A stretch of 64,000 nt of DNA from Variovorax beijingensis (GCF_007828835.1 NZ_VIVL01000002.1:839826-903825), one strand, 5' to 3'. Positions 35,694 to 45,094 are shown, counted from the first letter of the stretch. Numbers and translations: made by a program. Notes: generated by a model from the letters alone, not told the origin.

Positions 35694-36332
35694 TCAGGCG
35701 GCCCCGGCGGCAAAGATACCCGACATTCCGATGAAGCCGGGCAGGTGGCGGAAGCTCCAGATCCAGTGCCGCAGGGCGGGATACTCGTCCAGCAAAATGC
35801 CGCCTTCGCCGGCCAGCGCCGCATAGGGAAAGCAGGCCAGGTCGGCCACCGTTGGATGCGGGCCGGCCAGCCACTGCTGGCCCTCGCTGGCGCGCTCGGC
35901 CAGGTGGTCGTCCAGCAGGCGGAAGGCTGCGTGTGCACCGCGCCGGCAGGCTTCGAAGTCGATGTTCTCGTAGCCGAAGGCGTCGTGCAGCCGCGCGGCC
36001 GAGGCGGTGCGGGTGAGCTCGTCGGCGGTGGCGAACCACATCGCGATCTGGCCGCGCAGCTGCGGATCATCCGGATACCAGCGGCTCTGCGCGTCGTGCC
36101 TGCTTGCGAGATAGACGAGGATGGCCTGCGCGTCGCGCAGCAGGAAGCCGCCGTCGTCGATCACCGGGAGCTGGCCCAGCGGGTTGACGTGCGCCAGGAA
36201 CGCGGCCGACTTGTGCTCGCGGCCCGGATGGAAGTCGACCGGCACGCGCTGGTAGTCAAGGCCGAGCCAGGCGAGCATCTGCCGCACCTTGAAGCAGTTG
36301 CCCGACAGGGCGTAGTCGTAGAGCCGGATCAT
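35694..36332 (-). CDS. GST-like protein, NdmE-like partner candidate
   Basis: 212-aa glutathione-transferase-fold protein starting MIRLYDYALSGNCFKVRQML, with serine in the position of the GST catalytic residue, NPLGQLPVIDDG (cis-Pro) and LRDAQAILVYLASR (Glu/Asp-Ala region). C-terminal helical domain from about residue 85. It overlaps the Rieske-less oxygenase gene by 4 bases (ATGA). In the caffeine N7-demethylase of Pseudomonas putida CBB5, a GST-like protein (NdmE) is a structural partner of a Rieske-less oxygenase; the same gene pairing is seen here. The NdmE-like role is inference. Confidence 0.82.
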   Translation of the reverse strand: MIRLYDYALSGNCFKVRQMLAWLGLDYQRVPVDFHPGREHKSAAFLAHVNPLGQLPVIDDGGFLLRDAQAILVYLASRHDAQSRWYPDDPQLRGQIAMWFATADELTRTASAARLHDAFGYENIDFEACRRGAHAAFRLLDDHLAERASEGQQWLAGPHPTVADLACFPYAALAGEGGILLDEYPALRHWIWSFRHLPGFIGMSGIFAAGAA

Positions 36333-37192
36333 GCGGCTTGCCTCACGCCGAAGCGCATGCCGCGCTCGCGCAGCCAGCGCCGGTAGGTCACCGAAGAGGT
36401 GTCGCCCCGCGTTGGCGTTTCGGCGCGGCCTTCGAGCGGCATGCGCTTGAAGGCGTGGTTCTCCAGGATCGGCTTGTCCTGCCCGAAGATCGTCTGCTGG
36501 AACGCGATGAGCTCGGCATCGGTGGAGGTGTCGTCGTAGCAGGCCAGCAGCGTATGGGCGATCACGTGCTCGTCGTCCAGCGGCTGGAGGAACAGGCCGA
36601 TGGCGTCGAGCTCGCCGGCGCGCGAGCTCGACTTGTAGAGCATGGCGGAAAGTGGCTGCATCACCCGGTACTTGTAGAGCACTTCGCTGCCGCTGCCGTG
36701 GGCGGCCGAGGCGCGGGGCTGCCAGAAGCGGCAGTCTGTGGCCCAGATCTCGTCCGTGGCGGGATCGACCTGCACCTGGTACTTGGCCACCTCGGTGTGC
36801 GGCACCTGACCCAGGGAGCCGGCGTGCACGAAGGGGAAGTGCGCCATGTCGAGAAAGTTCTCGATCACGCGCAAGCCCGACACCGCCACGCCGATGCCTC
36901 CGCAATCGACGATGCGGCGCCCGGGCTCGTCGTATTCGGGAAAGTCGAACAGCGGCCGTGCCGGCCGGCCGCTCGGGCAGACCCAGAGATAGCCGTGGCG
37001 CGCCTGGACCGAGAGCGCCTGCGCGCCGAGCCGGCATTGCGGGGTGCCGGCGGCATCGGCCCACAACTGCAGCGTTTCCCCGAGCAGGCGAACTGCGCGG
37101 GGCTGTGTTTCGGAGGTGCCGGCGAGCGCGGCCGCGGGGCCGGCGACGAGCCAGTCGTCGAGCATGTTGGGGTCATCGGTGGCGAAGGGCAT
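36329..37192 (-). CDS. Rieske-less oxygenase catalytic subunit (NdmC-like)
   Basis: 287-aa protein with the catalytic domain of Rieske aromatic oxygenases but no Rieske cluster: no CxH...CxxH pair exists in the sequence. The mononuclear iron site is ENFLDMAHFPFVH (Asp115, His118, His123), with Asp239 in FGQDKPILENH a likely third ligand, and a typical C-terminus (DTSSVTYRRWL). The first 80 residues are short and without cluster ligands. The Rieske cluster must come from another protein; the gene directly upstream encodes one. NdmC, the caffeine N7-demethylase oxygenase, has this layout. Substrate is unknown. Confidence 0.84.
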   Translation of the reverse strand: MPFATDDPNMLDDWLVAGPAAALAGTSETQPRAVRLLGETLQLWADAAGTPQCRLGAQALSVQARHGYLWVCPSGRPARPLFDFPEYDEPGRRIVDCGGIGVAVSGLRVIENFLDMAHFPFVHAGSLGQVPHTEVAKYQVQVDPATDEIWATDCRFWQPRASAAHGSGSEVLYKYRVMQPLSAMLYKSSSRAGELDAIGLFLQPLDDEHVIAHTLLACYDDTSTDAELIAFQQTIFGQDKPILENHAFKRMPLEGRAETPTRGDTSSVTYRRWLRERGMRFGVRQAA

Positions 37193-37205
37193 GGTGTTCT
37201 TCCGG

Positions 37206-37883
37206 TCAGGCCGCCTGCTGCCGCGCTTCGATTTCGCCGCGCAGTGCGCGCGCGGCGATGTGCAGGTTCTTCATCGCGTCGCTGCCGGGTGCGGCAGGCG
37301 TCCAGAGGTGAATGAAGGTCAGGCTCGGCTGGGCGTCGAGCACCAGCGCGGTGGCGTCGACGTGGTCGAGCGCGCCGCGCATGGCGAGCGCCGGCGCTTC
37401 TTCCGCGAATCCGCGCGCCGCGAGCGCATCGCGCACGCGGGTCGCGCCATCGCGCACGCAGAGCGTGCGGCAGAACGACCAGCCGGGCGGCACGGCGTCG
37501 CCCGGCGGCGGAGAAGGCGGCGCCTCGGCCGCGAGGCTCACCCACAGCATGCCGGCCGCTTCGGTTGCGTGGAACACCTTCGCGCACACGTTGCGCGGCG
37601 CCGGCATGCCCGGATGGGCGGGAATGCTCGCGCACTGGCCGCTATCGGCGTCGTACTGCCAGCCGTGGTACGCGCAGGCGAGGCGGTCCTGCACCACCTG
37701 CCCCAGCGTGAAGCGCACGCTGCGGTGCGGGCAGCGGTTTTCCCAGGCCTGCGCAGCGCCGCTGGCCGAACGCCAGAGGGCCAGTTCCTGGCCTTCGGCA
37801 AGGCCCGCGACGATGTTGGCGCCGGGGCGCAGATCGGCCGAGCGGGCCACGGGGTGCCAGGTTGGAATGCTGTCTGTGCTCAT
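37206..37883 (-). CDS. Stand-alone Rieske protein (NdmD N-terminal half-like)
   Basis: 225-aa soluble protein with a single Rieske [2Fe-2S] site: Cys51/His53 (CPHRS) and Cys70/His73 (CAYHGW). The domain covers about residues 8-110. The C-terminal about 115 residues show no oxygenase iron motif (no NxxDxxHxxxxH) and no FMN/NADH or plant-ferredoxin motifs. It is 13 bases upstream of the Rieske-less oxygenase, so the two probably make a split oxygenase. In size it resembles the N-terminal Rieske part of NdmD lacking the reductase part. Which reductase feeds it is unknown. Confidence 0.82.
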   Translation of the reverse strand: MSTDSIPTWHPVARSADLRPGANIVAGLAEGQELALWRSASGAAQAWENRCPHRSVRFTLGQVVQDRLACAYHGWQYDADSGQCASIPAHPGMPAPRNVCAKVFHATEAAGMLWVSLAAEAPPSPPPGDAVPPGWSFCRTLCVRDGATRVRDALAARGFAEEAPALAMRGALDHVDATALVLDAQPSLTFIHLWTPAAPGSDAMKNLHIAARALRGEIEARQQAA

Positions 37884-37938
37884 GATGCGCGCCACCTTAG
37901 CGCAACCATAATGGCGGCATCGCACCTTGGCATTCATC

Positions 37939-38379
37939 ATGAAGAAAATACTCGTCCTCAACGGCCCCAATCTCAACCTTCTCGGCACCCGCGAACCCGA
38001 GCAATACGGACGCGACACGCTGGCCGACGTGGAACGCCTGTGCCAGGACGCCGGCGCGAAGCACGGCGTGGAGATCGAATGCCGCCAGTCGAACCACGAG
38101 GGCGTACTGATCGACTGGATCCACGAGGCCGGCCGCGAGGTGGCCGCCGGCCACATGCTCGGCGTGGTGATGAACCCGGGCGCCTACACCCACACCTCGA
38201 TCGCGCTGCACGATGCCATCAAGGGCGCGAGCGTGCCGCTGATCGAACTGCACATCTCGAACGTGCATGCGCGCGAGGAGTTTCGCCACCGCTCGTACAT
38301 TTCGCCCGCGGCGCGCGGCATCATCGTGGGACTTGGCGTGAAGGGCTACGCGCTGGCCATTGCGGCCCTGGTGCCCTGA
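37939..38379 (+). CDS. aroQ: Type II 3-dehydroquinate dehydratase
   Basis: 146-aa class II dehydroquinase of the shikimate pathway. The N-terminal [20 protein letters not shown] loop and its catalytic tyrosine (Tyr at EQYG) and the [18 protein letters not shown] segment with the catalytic histidine are diagnostic. It is divergent from the Rieske gene with 55 bases between them, and convergent with spoVR. Confidence 0.96.
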   Translation: MKKILVLNGPNLNLLGTREPEQYGRDTLADVERLCQDAGAKHGVEIECRQSNHEGVLIDWIHEAGREVAAGHMLGVVMNPGAYTHTSIALHDAIKGASVPLIELHISNVHAREEFRHRSYISPAARGIIVGLGVKGYALAIAALVP

Positions 38380-38400
38380 CGAGCCTGGCGGCGCTGCCGG

Positions 38401-39948
38401 TCAGTCGGTTTGCCGCGGCGCGGCGGCCTTCCAGCTGCGGCTGATGTGGCCTTGGGCGTCGACGCTTTCCAGGTGCACATCGAAGCCCCACAGCCGTGCG
38501 ACGTGCTTGAGCACCTCTTCGGCATCATCGTGCAGCGGCAGGTTGTTGCGCTGCGTGTGGCGCAGCGTCAGGGCGCGGTCGCCGCGCATGTTGACGTTCC
38601 ACACCTGGATGTCGGGCTCCCTGCTGCCGATGTCGTACTGGCGTGACAGCGATTCGCGCAGCGCGTGGTAGCCGCTGTCGTCGTGGATGGCGGACACCTC
38701 CAGTTCGGGTTCGCTCTGGTGGTCGCGGATCGCGAACAGCCTGAAATCGCGCATGGTCTTGGGGCTCAGGAACTGGCCGACAAAGCTCTCGTCCTTGAAG
38801 TTGCGCATCGCGTAGTCGAGCGTCTTGACCCAGTCGGTGCCCGCAAAGTCAGGGAACCAGCGGCGGTCTTCCTCGGTAGGCTTCTCGCAGATGCGCCGCA
38901 GCTCGGTGAACATCGAGAAGCCCAGCGCATAGGGATTGATGCCGCTGTAGGCGCGATGCCCGACGGGCGGCTGGAAGATCACGCCGGTGTGCGAGCTGAG
39001 CCATTCCATCATGAAGCCGTCGGCGAGCTGGCCGCGGTCGTACATGGTGTTCAGCAGGGTGTAGTGCCAGAACGTGGCCCAGCCCTCGTTCATGACCTGG
39101 GTCTGGCGCTGCGGATAGAAATACTGCGCGATCTTGCGCACGATGCGCACCACCTCGCGCTGCCAGGGCTCGAGCAGCGCGGCATTCTTCTCGATGAAGT
39201 AGAGCAGGTTTTCCTGCGGTTCCGAGGGGAAGCGGCGCGACGAGTCGGATTCGGCCGTGTGTTCGCTCTTGCGCGGCAGGGTGCGCCAGAGGTCGTTGAC
39301 CTGCTGCTGCATGTGGCGCTCGCGTTCGGCGCGCTGCGTACTCTCCTGCGCCAGCGAACGCTTCTGCGGACGGCGATAGCGGTCGACGCCGTAGTTCATC
39401 AGCGCGTGGCAGGAGTCGAGCAACTGCTCCACTGCGTCGAGTCCGTGGCGTTCCTCGCATTCGGCGATGTAGTGCCGCGCATAGACGAGGTAGTCGATGA
39501 TCGAGGACGCATCGGTCCACATCCGGAACAGGTAGTTGCCCTTGAAGAAGCTGTTGTGGCCATAGGCCGCATGCGCGATCACCAGGGCCTGCATGGCCAT
39601 GGTGTTCTCTTCCATCAGGTAGGCAATGCAGGGGTCCGAGTTGATGACGATCTCGTAGGCCAGCCCCATGTGGCCGCGGCGGTAGTTCTTCTCGGTGGCG
39701 ATGAACTGCTTGCCGTAGGACCAGTGGCGGTAGATCATGGGCATGCCGACGCTGGCATAGGCATCCATCATCTGCTCGGCGGTGATCACCTCGAGCTGGT
39801 TCGGGTACACGTCCAGGCCGAAGCTCCTGGCCGTCTTCGCGATCTCGGCGTGGTAGGTCTCGATGAGATCGAAGGTCCAGTCCGACGGACTGGGCAGGCG
39901 CTCCAGGCGCTCGGTGCCGCGCTCGAGGGGAGGGTGGTCGGAGGTCAT
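38401..39948 (-). CDS. ycgB: SpoVR family protein (YcgB)
   Basis: 515-aa SpoVR-family protein (E. coli YcgB). Conserved blocks include YPNQLEVITAEQMMDAYASVGMP, YRHWSYGKQF, VINSDPCIAYLMEENTM, HAAYGHNSFFKGNY and QVMNEGWATFWHY. It overlaps the DUF444 gene by 4 bases. In many proteobacteria it forms a stress/stationary-phase cluster with yeaH and prkA, but its molecular role remains unknown. Confidence 0.93.
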   Translation of the reverse strand: MTSDHPPLERGTERLERLPSPSDWTFDLIETYHAEIAKTARSFGLDVYPNQLEVITAEQMMDAYASVGMPMIYRHWSYGKQFIATEKNYRRGHMGLAYEIVINSDPCIAYLMEENTMAMQALVIAHAAYGHNSFFKGNYLFRMWTDASSIIDYLVYARHYIAECEERHGLDAVEQLLDSCHALMNYGVDRYRRPQKRSLAQESTQRAERERHMQQQVNDLWRTLPRKSEHTAESDSSRRFPSEPQENLLYFIEKNAALLEPWQREVVRIVRKIAQYFYPQRQTQVMNEGWATFWHYTLLNTMYDRGQLADGFMMEWLSSHTGVIFQPPVGHRAYSGINPYALGFSMFTELRRICEKPTEEDRRWFPDFAGTDWVKTLDYAMRNFKDESFVGQFLSPKTMRDFRLFAIRDHQSEPELEVSAIHDDSGYHALRESLSRQYDIGSREPDIQVWNVNMRGDRALTLRHTQRNNLPLHDDAEEVLKHVARLWGFDVHLESVDAQGHISRSWKAAAPRQTD

Positions 39949-41237
39949 GCGGGCACTCCCTCCTTCTTGAAGAGGTCGCGGAAGACGGGATAGATGTCCC
40001 GTGCGTCCGATACCTTGCGCATCGCAAAATTGGGCTCGATGCCTTCGAGCTGCGCGTATTCCTGCCACAGGTTCTGCTCGGTCTCGGCCACCTGCACATA
40101 GGCGTAGTAGCGCACCACCGGCAGGATGTGGTCGACCAGCAGCTCGCGGCAGCGCCCGCTGTCCTGGTGCCAGTTGTCGCCGTCGCTCGCCTGCGCGCCG
40201 TAGACGTTCCATTCGCCGCTCGGGTAGCGCGCCTTGATGATCTCGTCCATCAGCACCAGCGCGCTCGACACCACGGTGCCGCCGGTTTCGGTGGCATGGA
40301 AGAACTCTTCCTCGGTGACTTCCTGCGCCTGCGTGTGGTGGCGCAGGAACACGAGGTCGATGGTTTCGTAATGGCGCGTGAGGAACATGTACAGCAGCAT
40401 GAAGAAGCGCTTGGCCATGTCCTTGCGCGCCTCGTCCATCGAGCCCGACACGTCCATCAGGCAGAACATCACGGCCTTGGCGCTGGGAACGGGCGTCTTC
40501 ACGCGGTTGCGGTAGCGCAGGTCGATCGGATCGATGTAGGGCACGTGGCGCGACGTGCGGCGCAACTCGGCGATCCGCTCCTCGGTCTCCAGGATTTCCT
40601 TCTGGATGAAAGGCTGCTCGGCCTGCGGGTGCCCGCGCAGGTGCAGCAGGTGCGCCTCCAGGCGGCGCAGCTCCTTGCGCGGCTCGCCGCCCAGCGCGAT
40701 GCGCCGCGCCAGGGCGCCGCGCATCGAGCGCACCACGTGCAGGTTGTTGGGCGAGCCGTCGCTCGTGAAGCCGGCGCGGTGGCTCTTCCATTCGGGGACT
40801 TCGGCGATCTGGGTGCGAACGAGGTGCGGCAGCGCCAGGTCGTCGAAGAACACGCGCATGAACTCTTCGCGCGTGAGGCGGAAGACGAAGTCGTCCTCGC
40901 CCTCACCGCCATCTCCGGCTTCGCCGCTTCCCGAGCCGCCGCCGGCCTGTCCCTCGGGACGCGCAATGCGGTCGCCCTTCAGGTATTCCTGGTTGCCCGG
41001 GTGCACGTATTCGCGGTCGCCGCCGCGCGCATGGCCGAAGACGGGTTCGGACACATCGTGGCGCGGCAGGGTGACATCTTCGCCTTGCTCCAGTTCGCGG
41101 ATGTTGCGCCCGCTGACCGCGCGCCGCACGGCCTCCTGGATCTGCCCTCGGTAGCGCCTGAGGAAGCGCTCGCGGTTGCCAATGGACTTGTTCTTGCCCG
41201 AAAGCCGGCGGTCGATGATCTGCTGCAGGATGGCCAC
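39945..41237 (-). CDS. yeaH: DUF444 / YeaH-VhbH family protein
   Basis: 430-aa protein with a basic N-terminus (NKSIGNRERFLRRYRGQIQEAVR), a low-complexity glycine-rich linker near residues 95-113, and a von Willebrand A-like region with the metal-site DVSGSMDEARKD and TETGGTVVSSALVL. The last gene of the prkA-yeaH pair and translationally coupled to spoVR. In E. coli YeaH partners the kinase YeaG (PrkA). Confidence 0.93.
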   Translation of the reverse strand: MAILQQIIDRRLSGKNKSIGNRERFLRRYRGQIQEAVRRAVSGRNIRELEQGEDVTLPRHDVSEPVFGHARGGDREYVHPGNQEYLKGDRIARPEGQAGGGSGSGEAGDGGEGEDDFVFRLTREEFMRVFFDDLALPHLVRTQIAEVPEWKSHRAGFTSDGSPNNLHVVRSMRGALARRIALGGEPRKELRRLEAHLLHLRGHPQAEQPFIQKEILETEERIAELRRTSRHVPYIDPIDLRYRNRVKTPVPSAKAVMFCLMDVSGSMDEARKDMAKRFFMLLYMFLTRHYETIDLVFLRHHTQAQEVTEEEFFHATETGGTVVSSALVLMDEIIKARYPSGEWNVYGAQASDGDNWHQDSGRCRELLVDHILPVVRYYAYVQVAETEQNLWQEYAQLEGIEPNFAMRKVSDARDIYPVFRDLFKKEGVPA

Positions 41238-41304
41238 GATGTTGTCAAAGCTCCTTGCAAAAAGGGGGCGAAGCCTTTGGGGCCCCGCCGCTGTGAACTG
41301 CCCG

Positions 41305-43227
41305 CTATGAACTCTTGCGCACGCGCAGGTACCACTCGCAGAGCAGGCGGACCTGCTTGGCCGTATAGCCTTTCTCGACCATGCGGGTCACGAAGTCCTC
41401 GTGCTTCTTCTGTTCGTCGGCGCTGCTCTTGGTGTTGAAGCTGATCACCGGCAGGAGTTCCTCGGTGTTGGAGAACATCTTCTTCTCGATCACCGCGCGC
41501 AGCTTCTCGTAGCTGGTCCACGCCGGGTTGCGGCCGGCGTTGCCGGCACGCGCGCGCAGCACGAAGTTGACGATCTCATTGCGGAAGTCCTTCGGGTTGC
41601 CGATGCCCGCGGGCCGCTCGATCTTCTCGAGTTCGGCGTTGAGCGAGGCGCGGTCGAACACTTCGCCGGTGTCTACGTCGCGGAACTCCTGGTCCTGGAT
41701 CCAGTAGTCGGCATAGGTGACGTAGCGGTCGAAGATGTTCTGGCCGTACTCGCTGTAGCTCTCCAGGTAGGCGGTCTGGATTTCCTTGCCGATGAACTCG
41801 GCATAGCGCGGCGCCAGCAGCTCCTTGATGTAGCTGATGTACTTCTGCTCGGTTTCCGGCGGAAACTGCTCGCGCTCGATCTGCTGCTCGAGCACGTACA
41901 TCAGGTGCACCGGGTTGGCCGCCACCTCGGAGCTGTCGAAGTTGAACACCTTCGAGATGATCTTGAACGCGAAGCGGGTCGAGACGCCGCTCATGCCTTC
42001 GTCGACGCCGGCATAGTCGCGGTATTCCTGGATCGACTTGGCCTTGGGGTCGGTGTCCTTGAGGTTCTCGCCGTCGTAGACCTGCATCTTGCTGTAGATG
42101 CTGGAGTTCTCGGGCTCCTTCAGCCGGGTGAGCACCGAGAACTGGGCCATCATGCGAAGCGTTCCGGGGGCGCACGGCGCCTTGGCGAGCGACGAGTTGC
42201 GCACCAGCTTCTCGTAGATCTTGATCTCCTCGGAGGCGCGCAGGCAGTAGGGCACCTTGACGATGTAGATGCGGTCGAGGAAAGCCTCGTTGTTCTTGTT
42301 GTTGCGGAAGGCCTTCCATTCGCTCTCGTTGCTGTGCGCCAGCACGATGCCGTCGAATGGAATGGCGCCGAAGCCCTCGGTGCCCTTGAAGTTGCTTTCC
42401 TGGGTGGCCGTGAGCAGCGGATGCAGCACCTTGATGGGCGCCTTGAACATTTCCACGAACTCCAGCAGGCCCTGGTTGGCCAGGCACAGGCCCCCCGAAT
42501 AGGCGTAGGCATCGGGGTCGTCCTGGGCGTAGGTCTCGAGCTTGCGGATGTCGATCTTGCCGACCAGCGAGGAGATGTCCTGGTTGTTCTCGTCGCCGGG
42601 CTCGGTCTTGGCCACGGCGATCTGGCGCAGCACCGACGGGTAGCGCTTGACCACCTTGAACTGGCGGATGTCGCCGCCGTACTCCTCGAGCCGCTTCACG
42701 GCCCAGGGCGAGAGGATGCGGTTCAGGTAGCGCCGCGGGATGCCGTATTCCTTCTCGAGGATCTCGCCGTCTTCGGCGGCGTCGAAGAGGCCCAGCGGCG
42801 TTTCGTTGACCGGCGAACCCTGGATGGCATAGAAGGGTACATGCTCCATGAGCTGCTTCAGACGCTCGGCGATCGAGCTCTTGCCGCCGCCGACGGGGCC
42901 GAGCAGATAGAGGATCTGCTTCTTTTCCTCCAGGCCCTGGGCGGCATGCCTGAAGTACGACACCACCTGCTCGATGGCGTCCTCCATGCCGTAGAACTCC
43001 TTGAACGCCGGGTAGATCTTGATGACCTTGTTCGCGAAGATTCGCGAAAGCCGGGAATCGTTGCGCGTGTCGACCAGCTCGGGTTCGCCGATGGCCTTGA
43101 GCATCCGCTCGGACGCGGTGGCATACGCGGTGGGATCGCGTTTGCAGATATCCAGGAAGTCCTGCAGCGAGAGGACTTCCTCGCGGGTGCGCTCGTAACG
43201 GGCGGCAAAGTTGCTGATCACATCCAT
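41305..43227 (-). CDS. prkA: PrkA serine protein kinase (YeaG family)
   Basis: 640-aa AAA-type PrkA kinase. The P-loop is GPVGGGKSS (residues 110-118), with conserved VPFYAIQGSPVNETPLGLFD, GIPRRYLNRILSPWAVKRL and HSNESEWKAFRNNKNNEAFLDRIY. The start at 43227 has a GGAGG ribosome site at good spacing; a GTG at 43233 would be too close. First gene of the prkA-yeaH-spoVR unit; the 67-base gap to yeaH is the only notable spacing. A lower-GC leader lies upstream. Confidence 0.94.
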   Translation of the reverse strand: MDVISNFAARYERTREEVLSLQDFLDICKRDPTAYATASERMLKAIGEPELVDTRNDSRLSRIFANKVIKIYPAFKEFYGMEDAIEQVVSYFRHAAQGLEEKKQILYLLGPVGGGKSSIAERLKQLMEHVPFYAIQGSPVNETPLGLFDAAEDGEILEKEYGIPRRYLNRILSPWAVKRLEEYGGDIRQFKVVKRYPSVLRQIAVAKTEPGDENNQDISSLVGKIDIRKLETYAQDDPDAYAYSGGLCLANQGLLEFVEMFKAPIKVLHPLLTATQESNFKGTEGFGAIPFDGIVLAHSNESEWKAFRNNKNNEAFLDRIYIVKVPYCLRASEEIKIYEKLVRNSSLAKAPCAPGTLRMMAQFSVLTRLKEPENSSIYSKMQVYDGENLKDTDPKAKSIQEYRDYAGVDEGMSGVSTRFAFKIISKVFNFDSSEVAANPVHLMYVLEQQIEREQFPPETEQKYISYIKELLAPRYAEFIGKEIQTAYLESYSEYGQNIFDRYVTYADYWIQDQEFRDVDTGEVFDRASLNAELEKIERPAGIGNPKDFRNEIVNFVLRARAGNAGRNPAWTSYEKLRAVIEKKMFSNTEELLPVISFNTKSSADEQKKHEDFVTRMVEKGYTAKQVRLLCEWYLRVRKSS

Positions 43228-43957
43228 GGTCACGCCTCCATCAGGTCTGCGGGTTTATTGGCCCGAAGCCGGCAGCCGCAACGCGTAGCAACTTTTTAAA
43301 GGTGTACCGCCCATGGCTGCAAGCCATCGAAACTCCCTTAATCTCCATCTGCACAAACAGCATAAAGCAAAGAGTGCACCCGGAAAATTCTTTGTTAAAT
43401 CAGAACCACAGTGCCGAGTAAAGTTCCTGAGAAAAACCCGCAGCATTTGGCAATTCCAGCTAAATTTCAGGGTTCGGGCTATCGAACTCAGCGCCACCCT
43501 GCCGCCCAGTGAAAATACCTATGGCGATCGGCATATGCAGTCATTGCATCTTTTCCGGCGAAAGCACCTCCTAATGAGCTCCCGGTTGCTCAAAGCGGTT
43601 ACAGACCAATAACGCGCCGGGTCGCGTTTAGGTTTATTGCTCAATCGAAAAATATATAAAAGCAATCCCCGCGCCATCTTTTGATGGGCATGTCGCGCAT
43701 GTGGGCGTGGGAAAGCGCGCCAAGGCGTGGTCGGCGAGGTTCCGGGGCGGCGTCGTCATGGTGCGCGGCACCGAACGAGGTCGGCAGGCACCGTTCGCGT
43801 GCGCGAAGCGGCGCGGCATCGGCGCGAGTCCGTGCCGCGCTTTCCAACTACTTGAAAAGACAGGGGAATCGGCAGCGCCGGGCCTCAGGATGGCGCCGGC
43901 CGGAGGTCGAGGCAGGGCGCAGCGAAGTGCGCCTTGCTGCATGCCGGCGCCTCTTCT
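43228..43957. other. Long intergenic region with lower GC content
   Basis: 730 bases between prkA and dnaJ without a convincing gene; part 43280-43680 is visibly lower in GC than the flanks. It contains a hairpin ATGGCT-GCA-AGCCAT (43313-43327) that would fall in the prkA leader and an AT-rich stretch (43640-43670) flanked by ATTGCT/AGCAAT. Open frames at 43313-43612 and 43634-43942 have arginine/proline-rich or unstructured products and no ribosome site. It probably holds the prkA promoter and regulatory leader. Confidence 0.55.
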
Positions 43958-45094
43958 TCAGCTGAAGAATTCCTTGGCCTTGTCGAACCAGCCCTTGTCG
44001 GTCGGGCTGTGCTTGTCGCCGCCCTTCTTGAGCGATTCGTCGAGCTCCTTGAGCAGCTTGCGCTGGTGCTCGGTGAGCTTGACCGGGGTTTCGACGCGCA
44101 CGTGGCAGTACAGGTCACCCGGATAGCTGGAGCGCACGCCCTTGATGCCCTTGCCGCGCAGGCGGAACTGCTTGCCGCTCTGGGTGCCGTCGGGAATGTC
44201 GATGGCGGCGGCGCCCTTGAGCGTGGGCACGCTGATCTCTCCGCCGAGTGCCGCGGTGGTCATGCTCACGGGCACCACGCAGTGCAGGTCGTCACCGTCG
44301 CGCTCGAACAGTTCGTGCTTCTTGAGGCGGATCTCGATGTAGAGATCGCCGGGCGGCCCGCCGTTGGTGCCCGGTTCGCCGTTGCCGGTGCTGCGGATGC
44401 GCATGCCGTCGTCGATGCCGGCCGGGATCTTGACCTCGAGCGTCTTGTTGTTCTTGATCTTGCCCTGGCCATGGCACACGGTGCAGGGCTCGGGAATGAT
44501 CTTGCCGCTGCCGTGGCAGGTGGGGCAGGTCTGCTGCACGCTGAAGAAGCCCTGGCGCATCTGCACGGCGCCGGCGCCGTGGCAGGTGGTGCAGGTGATG
44601 GGCTTGGTGCCGGGCTTGGCGCCGGTGCCCTTGCAGGTGCCGCAGTCGTCCCAACTGGGGATGCGGATCTGCGCTTCCTTGCCCTCGGCCGCTTCTTCCA
44701 GCGTGACTTCCATCGCATAGCTCAGGTCGCTGCCGCGGAACACCTGGCGCCCGCCGCTGGTGCGCCCGCGCGCGCCGCCGAACACGTCGCCGAAGATGTC
44801 GCCAAAGGCCTCCGCAAAGCCGCCGAAGCCTTCGGCACCCGGGCCGCCGCGCATGTTGGGGTCGACGCCGGCGTGGCCGTACTGGTCGTAGGCCGCGCGT
44901 TTCTGCGCGTCCGACAGCATTTCGTAGGCTTCCTTGACCTCCTTGAACTTGGACTCGGCGTCCTTGGTGGTGTCGCCGTGGTTGCGGTCCGGGTGGTGCT
45001 TCATCGCAAGCTTGCGATAAGCCTTCTTGATTTCCTCCTCGCTCGCGTTCTTGGGAACGCCGAGGGTCTCGTAGTAGTCGCGTTTTGTGGCCAT
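43958..45094 (-). CDS. dnaJ: Chaperone DnaJ
   Basis: 378-aa Hsp40 co-chaperone of DnaK. J domain at residues 1-70 with the HPD motif (His34-Asp36), a Gly/Phe-rich linker, then four zinc-binding repeats ([32 protein letters not shown]) and the C-terminal substrate-binding domain. It follows dnaK by 97 bases, with a hairpin in between. A TTCTTCAGCTGAAGAA palindrome covers the stop codon. Confidence 0.97.
   Translation of the reverse strand: MATKRDYYETLGVPKNASEEEIKKAYRKLAMKHHPDRNHGDTTKDAESKFKEVKEAYEMLSDAQKRAAYDQYGHAGVDPNMRGGPGAEGFGGFAEAFGDIFGDVFGGARGRTSGGRQVFRGSDLSYAMEVTLEEAAEGKEAQIRIPSWDDCGTCKGTGAKPGTKPITCTTCHGAGAVQMRQGFFSVQQTCPTCHGSGKIIPEPCTVCHGQGKIKNNKTLEVKIPAGIDDGMRIRSTGNGEPGTNGGPPGDLYIEIRLKKHELFERDGDDLHCVVPVSMTTAALGGEISVPTLKGAAAIDIPDGTQSGKQFRLRGKGIKGVRSSYPGDLYCHVRVETPVKLTEHQRKLLKELDESLKKGGDKHSPTDKGWFDKAKEFFS

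Noticed and set aside
36329..37883. A frameshift splitting one ordinary Rieske oxygenase into two genes
   Set aside because: The Rieske protein has an extra 115-residue C-terminal part and its own stop, and the oxygenase has a separate N-terminal segment and start 13 bases later, so a simple single-base frameshift would not rejoin a normal oxygenase.
43234..43480. Sigma-54 promoter for prkA
   Set aside because: The best minus-strand match (TGGAATTGCC-type) has GG to GC spacing one base too long and poor -12 sequence.
43313..43942. Open frames of 99 and 102 codons in the prkA-dnaJ gap (43313-43612 plus; 43634-43942 minus)
   Set aside because: No ribosome site, unstructured or Arg/Pro-rich products unlike neighbours, and placement in a lower-GC region typical of regulatory DNA.
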